A stretch of 64,000 nt of DNA from Salmonella bongori NCTC 12419 (lineage in GTDB: Bacteria; Pseudomonadota; Gammaproteobacteria; Enterobacterales; Enterobacteriaceae). Within the stretch, counting starts at the first letter, position 1. Each line of letters opens with the position of its first letter. The position numbers and the translations under genes were made by a program. The notes beneath the pieces were generated by a model. It was not told the DNA's origin. It did no database searches and saw only the letters and a list, made by a program, of their open reading frames with translations. Below are positions 9,094 to 18,424 of the stretch, one piece after another. Location of the stretch: the NCBI RefSeq assembly GCF_000252995.1, contig NC_015761.1, positions 3,348,001 to 3,412,000 on the forward strand, given 5' to 3'.

Positions 9094-9416
9094 GCCAGTG
9101 GAAAGACATCTGCAAAGTCGATGACATCCTGCCCGAAACCGGCGTTTGCGCGCTATTAGGCGACGAGCAGGTCGCGATTTTCCGCCCGTATCACAGCGAT
9201 CAGGTGTTTGCGATCAGCAACATCGACCCATTCTTTGCGTCGAGCGTGCTGTCGCGCGGCCTGATTGCCGAGCATCAGGGCGAACTGTGGGTAGCGAGCC
9301 CCCTGAAAAAACAGCGTTTTCGCCTGAGCGACGGCCTGTGCATGGAAGATGAACAGTTCTCCGTGAAACATTATGAAGCCCGCGTGAAAGACGGCATCGT
9401 GCAGTTACGCGGTTAA
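9090..9416 (+). CDS. nirD: NADH-dependent nitrite reductase, small subunit
   Basis: A 108-residue Rieske-fold protein that pairs with NirB. The usual Rieske Cys-x-His and Cys-x2-His ligand boxes are absent, as is typical for NirD, so it should not carry its own iron-sulfur cluster. It starts at the ATGA overlap with nirB. A hairpin-plus-T-run terminator follows 9 bases after the stop. Confidence 0.96.
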   Translation: MSQWKDICKVDDILPETGVCALLGDEQVAIFRPYHSDQVFAISNIDPFFASSVLSRGLIAEHQGELWVASPLKKQRFRLSDGLCMEDEQFSVKHYEARVKDGIVQLRG

Positions 9417-9425
9417 TAATTTTTT

Positions 9426-9451
9426 GGGAGGCATAACGCCTCCCCTTTTTT
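9426..9451 (+). terminator. Intrinsic terminator after nirD
   Basis: GGGAGGC-ataac-GCCTCCC is followed by CTTTTTT. The position, inside the nir block, implies that nirC and cysG are read by partial read-through or by a separate promoter. Confidence 0.8.
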
Positions 9452-9510
9452 GTATTTTTTTCATTTTAATTGTTATCACAAAATCATTTGTGCTGCATCG
9501 CGGCGGCAAC

Positions 9511-9686
9511 TGAGCCACCAGGAGCATAATTCACTATGTAACTGGGGTGAGCGACAAATCTGTCAGGAACAGATTTGAACGTCGCGGAGCGACGGCCCGT
9601 AAGGGCGAGTCTCAGGATGAGACGAGTAACTCAGCAGCCAACAAAGAGGCAGTGCAAAGGATGAAGTGAGAAAAGGATAATCAACA
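9511..9686. repeat. ERIC-like element with an internal hairpin array
   Basis: The left part (9517-9553) aligns without gaps to the ERIC left region: CCAGGAGC is exact, CTGGGGTGAGCG is exact at 9542-9553, and the spacing between them is the same. The right part has gCAGCCAAC followed by a degenerate cttgaagtatgacg-like tail (9634-9670). Between them is about 80 bp not found in ERIC. It is made of consecutive hairpins: 9555-9563/9569-9577 (loop CAGGA), 9580-9585/9589-9594 (loop GGA), 9595-9598/9603-9606 (loop GTAA), 9609-9614/9618-9623 (loop GGA) and a small one at 9624-9632. ERIC copies with inserts of about this size are known in enterobacteria. The element ends just before the nirC ribosome site (AAAGGA). 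Confidence 0.7.
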
Positions 9687-9687
9687 C

Positions 9688-10497
9688 ATGTTCACAGACA
9701 CTATTAATAAGTGTGCGGCTAACGCTGCGCGCATCTCACGCCTGTCGGCAGCAAATCCTCTGGGTTTCTGGGTAAGCTCGGCCATGGCAGGGGCTTATGT
9801 CGGTCTCGGCATCATCCTGATTTTTACCCTCGGCAATCTGCTCGACCCCGCTGTGCGCCCGCTGGTAATGGGGGCAACCTTTGGTATTGCCTTAACACTG
9901 GTAATTATCGCCGGCTCCGAACTGTTTACCGGCCACACCATGTTCCTGACGTTGGGTGTCAAAGCGGGCACTATCAGCCAGGGACAAATGTGGGCGATTC
10001 TGCCGCAAACCTGGCTTGGCAACCTGGTGGGTTCGGTCTTCGTGGCGCTGCTGTACAGCTGGGGCGGTGGTAGTCTGCTGCCGGTGGATACCAGCCTCGT
10101 ACATACCGTCGCCCTGGCAAAAACCACTGCGCCCGCCAGCGTCCTGTTCTTTAAAGGGGCGCTGTGTAACTGGCTGGTTTGCCTCGCCATCTGGATGGCG
10201 ATTCGTACCGAAGGCGCGGCGAAGTTTCTGGCGATCTGGTGGTGTCTGCTGGCGTTTATTGCCTCCGGCTATGAGCACTCTGTCGCGAATATGACCCTGT
10301 TTGCGCTCTCCTGGTTTGGACATCACAGTGAGGCCTACACCCTTTCCGGAATCGGCCACAATCTGCTGTGGGTCACTCTGGGCAATACTTTGTCCGGTGC
10401 CGTGTTCATGGGATTAGGTTATTGGTATGCTACGCCAAAAGCGGAGCGCCCGGCTCCGCAAAAAAACAGCCAAATAAAGGTTACAGCCAACCATTAA
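9688..10497 (+). CDS. nirC: Nitrite channel NirC (FNT family)
   Basis: A 269-residue inner-membrane protein of the formate-nitrite transporter family, with six hydrophobic helices. FNT features seen are the early loop WVSSAMAGAYVGLG, GSELFTGHTM and the GYEHSVANMTLF segment. It imports or exports nitrite for NirBD. The tail after about residue 255 is hydrophilic. An AAAGGA ribosome site lies 10 bases before the ATG, and cysG follows after 11 bases. Confidence 0.97.
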   Translation: MFTDTINKCAANAARISRLSAANPLGFWVSSAMAGAYVGLGIILIFTLGNLLDPAVRPLVMGATFGIALTLVIIAGSELFTGHTMFLTLGVKAGTISQGQMWAILPQTWLGNLVGSVFVALLYSWGGGSLLPVDTSLVHTVALAKTTAPASVLFFKGALCNWLVCLAIWMAIRTEGAAKFLAIWWCLLAFIASGYEHSVANMTLFALSWFGHHSEAYTLSGIGHNLLWVTLGNTLSGAVFMGLGYWYATPKAERPAPQKNSQIKVTANH

Positions 10498-10508
10498 GGG
10501 GTAATGTC

Positions 10509-11882
10509 GTGGATCATTTGCCTATTTTTTGTCAATTACGCGACCGCGACTGCCTGCTCGTCGGCGGCGGCGATGTCGCAGAACGCAAAGCACGGTTACT
10601 ACTGGAAGCAGGCGCCCGTTTAACCGTTAACGCGCTGGCGTTTATTCCGCAGTTCACCGTGTGGGCAAATGAAGGCATGCTAACGCTGGTTGAGGGGCCC
10701 TTTGACGAGTCCCTGCTTGACCCCTGCTGGCTGGTGATTGCCGCGACCGATGACGATGCGGTTAACCAGCGCGTCAGCGAAGCGGCGGAAGCACGGCGCA
10801 TTTTCTGTAATGTCGTCGATGCTCCCAAGGCCGCCAGCTTTATTATGCCCTCTATTATCGACCGCTCGCCGCTGATGGTCGCTGTCTCCTCTGGCGGCAC
10901 CTCGCCAGTGCTCGCTCGTCTGTTACGTGAGAAGCTGGAATCTTTGCTGCCACAGCATCTCGGTCAGGTTGCGCGCTATGCAGGCCAACTCCGCGCCCGG
11001 GTGAAAAAACAGTTCTCTACCATGAGTGAACGCCGTCGCTTCTGGGAGAAGTTTTTCGTCAACGACCGGCTGGCGCAGTCGCTGGCGAATACCGATGAGA
11101 AGGCCGTTAACGAGACTACCGAGCAACTGTTTAGCGAACCACTGGATCACCGTGGCGAAGTGGTACTGGTCGGCGCCGGGCCGGGCGATGCCGGACTGCT
11201 CACGCTGAAAGGGTTACAACAGATTCAGCAGGCGGACATCGTGGTTTACGATCGCCTCGTCTCCGACGAGATTATGAACCTGGTCCGTCGCGACGCCGAT
11301 CGGGTATTTGTGGGCAAACGCGCGGGCTACCACTGCGTCCCCCAGGAAGAAATCAATCAGATCCTGCTACGTGAAGCGCAAAAAGGTAAACGCGTGGTGC
11401 GTCTGAAAGGCGGCGATCCGTTTATCTTTGGCCGCGGCGGCGAAGAACTGGAAACGCTGTGTCATGCCGGTATCCCGTTCTCGGTGGTGCCCGGGATTAC
11501 CGCCGCTTCCGGCTGTTCAGCTTATTCCGGTATCCCCCTTACCCACCGCGACTATGCGCAAAGCGTGCGGCTGGTAACGGGTCACCTGAAAACCGGCGGT
11601 GAACTGGACTGGGGAAACCTGGCCGCAGAAAAACAGACGCTGGTGTTCTACATGGGGTTAAACCAGGCCGCCACGATTCAGGAAAAACTGATCGCCTTCG
11701 GTATGCAGGCAGATATGCCGGTCGCGCTGGTGGAAAACGGTACCGCCGTGAAACAACGCGTAGTCAGCGGCGAGTTGTCGCAGCTCGGAGTTCTGGCAAA
11801 ACAGGTTGCCAGCCCGGCGCTGATTATCGTGGGTCGTGTCGTTGGTCTGCGCGATAAACTAAATTGGTTCTCGAATCATTGA
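10509..11882 (+). CDS. cysG: Siroheme synthase (trifunctional CysG)
   Basis: A 457-residue fusion. The N-terminal part is precorrin-2 dehydrogenase/sirohydrochlorin ferrochelatase (VGGGDVAERKARLLL near 15-29; SSGGTSPVLARLLRE near 130). The C-terminal half is uroporphyrinogen-III methyltransferase (VGAGPGDAGLLTLKG near 220; VVRLKGGDPFIFGRGGEE near 297). It converts uroporphyrinogen III to siroheme, needed by NirB and by sulfite reductase. The start is the GTG at 10509 (VDHLPIFCQLRDRD, read as Met), 11 bases after nirC and behind AAGGGG. Extending upstream to 10368 would overlap nirC by 130 bases and is not supported. Confidence 0.97.
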   Translation: MDHLPIFCQLRDRDCLLVGGGDVAERKARLLLEAGARLTVNALAFIPQFTVWANEGMLTLVEGPFDESLLDPCWLVIAATDDDAVNQRVSEAAEARRIFCNVVDAPKAASFIMPSIIDRSPLMVAVSSGGTSPVLARLLREKLESLLPQHLGQVARYAGQLRARVKKQFSTMSERRRFWEKFFVNDRLAQSLANTDEKAVNETTEQLFSEPLDHRGEVVLVGAGPGDAGLLTLKGLQQIQQADIVVYDRLVSDEIMNLVRRDADRVFVGKRAGYHCVPQEEINQILLREAQKGKRVVRLKGGDPFIFGRGGEELETLCHAGIPFSVVPGITAASGCSAYSGIPLTHRDYAQSVRLVTGHLKTGGELDWGNLAAEKQTLVFYMGLNQAATIQEKLIAFGMQADMPVALVENGTAVKQRVVSGELSQLGVLAKQVASPALIIVGRVVGLRDKLNWFSNH

Positions 11883-11888
11883 TTAAAT

Positions 11889-11918
11889 AAATGCCCTGAC
11901 ATTCAGGGCATTTATTAT
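11889..11918 (+). terminator. Intrinsic terminator after cysG
   Basis: AAATGCCCTGA-cat-TCAGGGCATTT is a perfect 11-bp stem, followed by a T-rich run. It closes the nir-cysG unit and separates it from bigA. Confidence 0.9.
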
Positions 11919-12179
11919 TTATCTGATAAGTTATTTTTTCTTACGTTACAATTAAATCACATTAAATTAATTTAACCAGTTTATCTGTATTTAGATAATC
12001 CTTATAAAAATCGCCAGATATTTCTCATATATCCCTTCATTGATAATCATCACAAATAATAGCTGACGCACTGCTCCCCGCGGTGGTATTGGGGAAATGA
12101 ACTCTAAAATATAAACTACCCCTGAAATTATTATCCCCTCTCACCTTTTTCGTACCCTTCTTATATTAAGGATTTATTT
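11919..12179 (+). promoter_or_regulatory. AT-rich upstream region of bigA
   Basis: This interval is clearly AT-rich, with runs such as ttattttttc and attaaattaattt. It carries the ribosome site AAGGA at 12168-12172, eight bases before the bigA start. I see no convincing -35/-10 pair. AT-richness ahead of a surface-protein gene is typical of H-NS-silenced acquired loci, but this is inference. Confidence 0.4.
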
Positions 12180-15100
12180 ATGCAAAGGAAAAAGCTGCTG
12201 GCTATTGGTATTGCCCTTGCCTTACAAACATCTTATTACCCTGCGATGGCGGCAGAAAATACCGATGATAATGAAAAATGCCCAACCAATATCGCCGAAT
12301 TATCTAAATCTGAACGTGAAAAGCTCCCGGCAGCCTGTCTGCTCGTTAACAATAAAGATGACAATCATTGGGCATTGGCGGCGGGCGGCGTTGCAGTACT
12401 GGCTGCGGGCGTCGCACTCGGTGTACATAATAGCGATACTGACGGTAACGCACACAACAATAACCACAATCCGGTACCCGACAATGGCGGCGATGTCACC
12501 CCGACGCCACCTGACGATGGTGGCGATGTCACCCCGACGCCGCCTGACGATGGTGGCGATGTCACCCCGACGCCGCCTGATGATGGCGGCGATGTCACCC
12601 CGACGCCGCCTGACGATGGCGGCGATGTCACCCCGACGCCGCCTGACGATGGTGGCGATGTCACCCCGACGCCGCCTGACGATGGTGGCGATGATACGCC
12701 CGATGACGGCGGCGACACACCAACACCACCGGATGACACCTCCGTCACCACCTATAGCAACGGCGTCACGCTGGACAGAGGCCAGGATACTCTTCACTTC
12801 GACGATCTGGTGCTGGATAACGGCAAACACCTTGGCGCAGCCACGCTGAGCTATAGCGAACAGGATTCACAGTGGCAGCTCGCTACGGAAGACGGCAAAA
12901 CGCTAAACGTTTCCGACTGGAACGTGACCGACGCCAATGCCGCCGTGCTGGAAGGTACTCAGGAGAACGGCCTCTACTGGAAGTATGATTCTCAGGGTTA
13001 TCTCATTCTGGCAGACGAAGGCACCCAGGTCGTTACCGGTGATGACGCCTCTCATTCCGCCCAACAGGATCTGACGCTCAGCGGCGAGGGCAAAACGGGC
13101 ATCATCCTTTCCGGGGACCGTACCCAAAATACGTTAAACGGCAATACCTCCATCAGTGATGGCGCGGTGGGTATCGTGATTTCCGGCGACGACACGCGTA
13201 ACAGCATTGCGGGTAAGTCGACGATTGACGGCGGGATCGGCGCGCTGATCTCCGGCGATGACAGCCAGACAAAGATATCCGGCGGCATCAACGTTAGCGG
13301 CGGCGGTACCGGTTTGGTTATCGATGGTGAAAATATTACTATCGATAACCAGGGCGACTCCACCCTTACCGGCGCAAACACAGTGGGTTCTCTGGTGATT
13401 GGCAATAATGCCCATGTGATCAACGATGGCGTGTTAAACGTCGCAGACGGCGCCACGGGGGGCAAAATTGTTGGTAATGATGCCACAGTCTATAACATCG
13501 GTGATTCAACGGTGAGCGGCGCGAACACCACCGGGCTGGATATCGAGGGCGACCGCGCCACCATTGACAGCAAAGGTAAGCAAATCGTCTCCGATAACGC
13601 CACTGGCATCGATATTGAAGGTGATGATGCACAAGCCACCGTTTCCGGCGGTATCGACGTCACTGGCGGCGGCAAAGGCATGGTTATTAAGGGCAACAAT
13701 GCCAGAATAGACAATACCGGCACCACCACGATCAGCGGCCAGGGCTCTGCGGGCATGGTGATTAGCGGTGAGAACGCCCGCCTCAACAATGACGGTGAAC
13801 TATACGTTTCCGACGGCGGAACGGGCACCCTGATTAGCGGCAATGATGCGGTGGTGGACAACACTGGCCATGCCATCGTTGACGGCACGGGTTCCATCGG
13901 CCTGGCGATTAAAGGCGATAACGCACTGGTCGTCAGTGAAGGCGATCAGACCATCTCTGCGGGCGGTACAGGGATGCAAATCGACGGTAGTGATGCGCAC
14001 GTCACCATTACCGGCGATATTGCGGTTGATGGCGCAGGCTCAGCCAGCACGGTTATCAATGGCGACAACGCAAACCTGATGCAGGCGGGCGATCTGCTTG
14101 TGACTAACGGTGCGCAGGGCATTGCCCTCGACGGCGAAAACAGCAGAGTCAGAAACACGGGTAATGCCACCGTGCTTAATGCCGACTCCGCAGGATTTAC
14201 CATCGCCGGTAAACACAACACCTTTGATAACAAAGGTAACATTGCCGTTTCGCAAAACGGTACCGGCGCCAAAATTAACGGCGAAGACTCCACTGTTACC
14301 CTTGGCGGCGACATCACGGTGACGGCAGAGAAAGACGGTAATGACCAGTTCCGTGGCGCCACGGGGGTGGATATCTCCGGCGATAACAACACCACGACCA
14401 TTACGGGTAACGTCAATATTGACGCCCACTTCGAGTCGGGTGATAAAGTAAACGCCAGCGATACGCTCAACGGCATTATCGTTGACGGCAACAACAACAA
14501 TGTCACGCTTGACGGTACGCTCTCGCTTGATATGAGTGACCGTACCTCTGCTGATAGTATTGATACCTTTGGACTAGACGTGACGGGTGCAGGCAATACG
14601 GTCAATATTGAGCATGGTATTCAACTTAAATACAGCAGTACCGGAGATAGTTGGTCGCTGGTTTCGGGTATTAACATTGATGGCGCCAGCACCGTTACGC
14701 TCAGCGGAGATTCTTTGCTTGAACTTTCGAATATTCCCGGTGGCGGCCAGATACTGGCGGACATCCGCAATGGCGGGCAGTTGATCCTCAACGAAGACTC
14801 AACGCTTACCATCAACAAACAGATGAGCACCTCGAATTTTTACGACGATTACGCGATCCTGATGGCGGAAGGAGAGGGTTCCGTCATTAAGAACGAGGGC
14901 TCTATTACTAATAACGGAACCACGGCGCTGATGCATGCCGACAATGGCGCGCGCGTCGAAAATAGCGGCGACATCACCTCTTACACTCGCTCCGGCGGTA
15001 TTGCCAGCAATGATGCCGTTATTGCCGCATCCGGTAAAAACACTACCGCAAATAATACCGCAGGCGGTAGCATCACGTTACTTTCGGAACATCACCCGGC

Positions 15101-18100
15101 TTCTTCGGACGGTATTGCAAAATTCCCGCTGGAGTGGGTCACGAACACCTACTATGCCCTGTTGGCCTATAACTATGGCGACGTCAGCAATGACGCCGGG
15201 GCGACGATTTCACTGTATGGCGCTGGCGTATATGGCGTATCGGCCTCAAAAGGCAATGCGCTAAATGCGGGCGATATCTATCTTGACGGATTTGTGCCCA
15301 CGCTTGACGATGCGGGCAATATCACCGATAAAACTTACTGGTCGCCCTCTCTGCTCTATATGACCAGCGCAGCGATGGTTGCTGGTTCTACCGACAGTGG
15401 CCAGGGCGATGCCACCGCAATCAATACCGGCACTATTACCGTCAATAACGCTGGCTTCGGCATGATGGCGCTCAACGGCGGCACCGCGATAAACCAGGGC
15501 ACCATCACCTTAACCGCCGACGAGGGCGTGACAAAAAGCGCGGAAAACCAACTGGTGGGCATGGTGGCGTTAAACGGCGGCACCGTGTTGAACGACACTA
15601 CCGGGGTTATCAATATTGACGCCGCTTATGGCAAACCGTTCTATACCGACACCAGCAGCTTCGTAATTAACTATGGCACGATTTGTATCGGTGGCACTTG
15701 CCAGGATAGTGCCAGCTATAACCCCACCGACAGTAACGTCGCCGTTGCACTGCAGGACGGTGACGTCATTACCGCAGCAGGCGAAACGCTAAGCAACAAA
15801 GACGTCGTTACCGACCCAATGGCAACGGAAACTGTCCATGCCACCAACGCCGGTACGGTCAGCGGCGGCAAGCTCCTTGTTAATCAATACGGTGATGTCA
15901 CCAATGAATCCACCGGCAATATCAGCACCGTAGATATTGCGGAAGGCGGCATCTACACCAACAACGGGACTACCGCTACCGTATCGGTTGATGGCGGCGT
16001 ATTTAACAACACAGGGACTGTCACCGGGCTGACAGGGACCACCGTTGCCGGCTCGGTCATAAACAACAGCGGCACCATGGCCAGCGTTGAGCAGTGGACC
16101 AGTACCATGTACAACACCGGCATTGTTACCACCTGGAAAGGCGCGTCCGCTACCGCAGTGTTAAATAACAATGCCGGCGGGGTTATCAATACCCTAAAAT
16201 TTACCGCTGCGGCAACGGTGAATAACTCAGGGGTAATTAAAAGCGGCTCTGTGGATAAAGGCGGTACCCTCAATAACCTCGAAGGCGGCGTCATCACGCT
16301 GGCAGACAACGGCTTGTGGTCAGGAACACTCAACAACTGGGGCACCATTAACGGCGATGCGGATATTGCCACCACGGGTAGCGGCCACACATTATATAAC
16401 GGTGCCACCGGCGTCATTAATGGTCAAATCACCACCGCGAAAAACAGCGGCGGCAGTAAAGCGATTAACGACGGCACCATCAACATTGATAAAACCGGCA
16501 ATGTGGCGATGTCGGCACACGGCAGCGCGAAGATGGTCAATAACGGCACCATCAATGTGGGGACCGAAGGTACCTCGCAAACCGGCATGGTCGGGATGCA
16601 ACTGGAGTCCGACGCTAAATCTGACGGGGTGATCGAAAATAACGGTACCATTAATATCTATGCCAGCAATTCTTATGCTTTCAGCCAGTTGGGTAGCAAC
16701 GGCCATATCGTTAACAACGGTACGGTCTATATTGATGACAGCGTAACGGGATCTGGCTTTATCAAGCAAACCGGAAAAACGGTTGAAGGCAGCGGCGAAG
16801 GCGGCGACGGTACAGAAGTACATTATGTTAATTACACCGCGCCGACAGAACCGACGGTTGATGATGGCTCGGCTGTCGTTAACACCAGTGAGGCGGCGGC
16901 ATCGCAGGGAAGTAATGATCTCTCCGGTTACGTCGTCGGTACCAGCGCCAACGGTAGCAGCGGTAAGCTGATGGTCAGCAACGCCAGCATGAACGGCGTG
17001 GAGATCAACACTGGCTTTGCCGCCAGTACCGCCGACACCACCGTCACCTTTGATAACGTGGTGGAAGGCAGCAACCTCTCTGATGCCAGCGCGATTCAGT
17101 CCACCTCCGTGGTGTGGAACGCCCAGGGAAGCCAGGATAGCGACGGCAACGTCGATGTCACCATGACTAAAAACGCCTATGCGGATGTGGCAACCGACAG
17201 CAGCGTTTCTGATGTGGCACAGGCACTGGATGCGGGTTATACCAATAACGAGCTGTACACCAGCCTCAACGTTGGTACCACCGCTGAGTTGAATAACGCT
17301 CTGAAACAGGTCAGCGGCGCTCAGGCGACCACCGTGTTCCGCGAAGCCCGCGTATTAAGCAACCGCTTTACCATGCTGGCCGACGCGGCCCCGCAGATTA
17401 AAGACGGCCTGGCGTTTAACGTCGTGGCGAAAGGCGACCCGCGCGCCGAGCTGGGTAACGATACCCAGTACGACATGCTGGCGCTGCGTCAGAAAGTGGA
17501 TTTCACCGAAAACCAGAACCTGACGCTGGAATACGGTATTGCCCGTCTGGACGGCGACGGTTCGCAGAAAGCCGGAGACAACGGCCTGACTGGCGGTTAC
17601 AGCCAGTTCTTTGGCCTGAAGCACAGCATAACGTTTGATGAAGGCCTGGCCTGGAATAACAGCCTGCGTTATGACGTGCACAATCTCGACAGCAGCCGTT
17701 CGGTCTCTTATGGCGATGTAAGCAAAGTGGCCGACTCCGATGCTCGTCAGCAGTACATGGAGTTCCGCAGCGAAGGGGCAAAAACCTTCACGCTGATGGA
17801 CAACGCGCTGAAAGTCACACCGTATGCCGGGGTGAAATTCCGCCACACGCTGGAAGGCGGCTACAAAGAGCGCAGTGCAGGTGATTTCAATCTGTCGATG
17901 AACTCTGGCAGCGAAACGGCGGTAGATTCCATTGTCGGTCTGAAGCTGGATTATATGAATGACAATGGCTGGAGCGCTAACGCCACGTTCGAAGGCGGCC
18001 CGAACCTGAGCTACAGCAAAAGCCAACGTACTGCCTCCCTCCAGGGCGCGGCAGGCCAGTCTTTCAGCGTGGATGACGGGCAGAAAGGCGGCGACGTGAA

Positions 18101-18230
18101 CAGTATGGCGACAGTAGGCGTGAAGTACAGCAGCAGCGACGCCTCGCTACAGCTTGACGCTTACCAGTGGAAAGAGGACGACATTAGCGATAAAGGCTTT
18201 ATGCTGAGCGTTAAGAAAACGTTCCGTTAA
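12180..18230 (+). CDS. bigA: BigA, large autotransporter-like surface protein
   Basis: A 2016-residue secreted protein. It has an N-terminal signal peptide (MQRKKLLAIGIALALQTSYYPAMA, cleavage near 24) and a second hydrophobic stretch at 64-82. A Pro/Thr/Asp/Gly repeat region follows at 103-168, with six exact 11-residue GGDVTPTPPDD units. Then comes a very long passenger of short repeating segments rich in Gly, Asn, Asp, Thr and Val (IxGDNAxxxNxG types), as expected for a beta-helix. The last 280 or so residues look like an autotransporter beta-barrel with alternating aromatics. The protein ends SVKKTFR, so the usual terminal Phe is followed by an Arg. It matches Salmonella BigA in position (cysG-bigA-yhfL-trpS) and build. 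An adhesin-like role is an inference. Confidence 0.93.
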   Translation: MQRKKLLAIGIALALQTSYYPAMAAENTDDNEKCPTNIAELSKSEREKLPAACLLVNNKDDNHWALAAGGVAVLAAGVALGVHNSDTDGNAHNNNHNPVPDNGGDVTPTPPDDGGDVTPTPPDDGGDVTPTPPDDGGDVTPTPPDDGGDVTPTPPDDGGDVTPTPPDDGGDDTPDDGGDTPTPPDDTSVTTYSNGVTLDRGQDTLHFDDLVLDNGKHLGAATLSYSEQDSQWQLATEDGKTLNVSDWNVTDANAAVLEGTQENGLYWKYDSQGYLILADEGTQVVTGDDASHSAQQDLTLSGEGKTGIILSGDRTQNTLNGNTSISDGAVGIVISGDDTRNSIAGKSTIDGGIGALISGDDSQTKISGGINVSGGGTGLVIDGENITIDNQGDSTLTGANTVGSLVIGNNAHVINDGVLNVADGATGGKIVGNDATVYNIGDSTVSGANTTGLDIEGDRATIDSKGKQIVSDNATGIDIEGDDAQATVSGGIDVTGGGKGMVIKGNNARIDNTGTTTISGQGSAGMVISGENARLNNDGELYVSDGGTGTLISGNDAVVDNTGHAIVDGTGSIGLAIKGDNALVVSEGDQTISAGGTGMQIDGSDAHVTITGDIAVDGAGSASTVINGDNANLMQAGDLLVTNGAQGIALDGENSRVRNTGNATVLNADSAGFTIAGKHNTFDNKGNIAVSQNGTGAKINGEDSTVTLGGDITVTAEKDGNDQFRGATGVDISGDNNTTTITGNVNIDAHFESGDKVNASDTLNGIIVDGNNNNVTLDGTLSLDMSDRTSADSIDTFGLDVTGAGNTVNIEHGIQLKYSSTGDSWSLVSGINIDGASTVTLSGDSLLELSNIPGGGQILADIRNGGQLILNEDSTLTINKQMSTSNFYDDYAILMAEGEGSVIKNEGSITNNGTTALMHADNGARVENSGDITSYTRSGGIASNDAVIAASGKNTTANNTAGGSITLLSEHHPASSDGIAKFPLEWVTNTYYALLAYNYGDVSNDAGATISLYGAGVYGVSASKGNALNAGDIYLDGFVPTLDDAGNITDKTYWSPSLLYMTSAAMVAGSTDSGQGDATAINTGTITVNNAGFGMMALNGGTAINQGTITLTADEGVTKSAENQLVGMVALNGGTVLNDTTGVINIDAAYGKPFYTDTSSFVINYGTICIGGTCQDSASYNPTDSNVAVALQDGDVITAAGETLSNKDVVTDPMATETVHATNAGTVSGGKLLVNQYGDVTNESTGNISTVDIAEGGIYTNNGTTATVSVDGGVFNNTGTVTGLTGTTVAGSVINNSGTMASVEQWTSTMYNTGIVTTWKGASATAVLNNNAGGVINTLKFTAAATVNNSGVIKSGSVDKGGTLNNLEGGVITLADNGLWSGTLNNWGTINGDADIATTGSGHTLYNGATGVINGQITTAKNSGGSKAINDGTINIDKTGNVAMSAHGSAKMVNNGTINVGTEGTSQTGMVGMQLESDAKSDGVIENNGTINIYASNSYAFSQLGSNGHIVNNGTVYIDDSVTGSGFIKQTGKTVEGSGEGGDGTEVHYVNYTAPTEPTVDDGSAVVNTSEAAASQGSNDLSGYVVGTSANGSSGKLMVSNASMNGVEINTGFAASTADTTVTFDNVVEGSNLSDASAIQSTSVVWNAQGSQDSDGNVDVTMTKNAYADVATDSSVSDVAQALDAGYTNNELYTSLNVGTTAELNNALKQVSGAQATTVFREARVLSNRFTMLADAAPQIKDGLAFNVVAKGDPRAELGNDTQYDMLALRQKVDFTENQNLTLEYGIARLDGDGSQKAGDNGLTGGYSQFFGLKHSITFDEGLAWNNSLRYDVHNLDSSRSVSYGDVSKVADSDARQQYMEFRSEGAKTFTLMDNALKVTPYAGVKFRHTLEGGYKERSAGDFNLSMNSGSETAVDSIVGLKLDYMNDNGWSANATFEGGPNLSYSKSQRTASLQGAAGQSFSVDDGQKGGDVNSMATVGVKYSSSDASLQLDAYQWKEDDISDKGFMLSVKKTFR
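12486..12683 (+). repeat. Six tandem 33-bp repeats in bigA
   Basis: Six in-frame 33-bp units encode GGDVTPTPPDD. They differ only at a few third-position bases (ggtggc/ggcggc, gacgat/gatgat). Copy-number change would keep frame and alter the linker length between signal and passenger. Confidence 0.95.
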
Positions 18231-18257
18231 ATACACGAAAATATATCGCACGCTCAC

Positions 18258-18287
18258 AGGCCGCTTATTATTAAGCGGCCTTTTTTA
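18258..18287 (+). terminator. Intrinsic terminator after bigA
   Basis: AGGCCGCTTA-ttat-TAAGCGGCCT is followed by TTTTT, 27 bases after the bigA stop. Confidence 0.9.
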
Positions 18288-18424
18288 AACCATAATTTCG
18301 GGAAAAGATGAAGTCCTTATTTGGACTACCTGTATGGTTTATTAATTGCTATCGTAACGTGCGCTAAATAAATTTTACGTTTATTTCATAAAATACTATT
18401 CGTTTTCTCAACAAGGATTTTGGC

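Noticed and set aside
10368..10508. A longer N-terminus for CysG
   Set aside because: It would overlap nirC by 130 bases; the GTG at 10509 has a ribosome site and gives the known CysG start.
12365..12751. Minus-strand frames with Gly/Ser/Val repeats in the bigA repeat region, and a possible CRISPR reading
   Set aside because: They are the reverse reading of the 33-bp bigA repeats. The units are contiguous without spacers, so this is not CRISPR.
17355..18026. A 223-codon minus-strand frame over the bigA barrel
   Set aside because: It is antisense to the conserved barrel and has no ribosome site or known domain.
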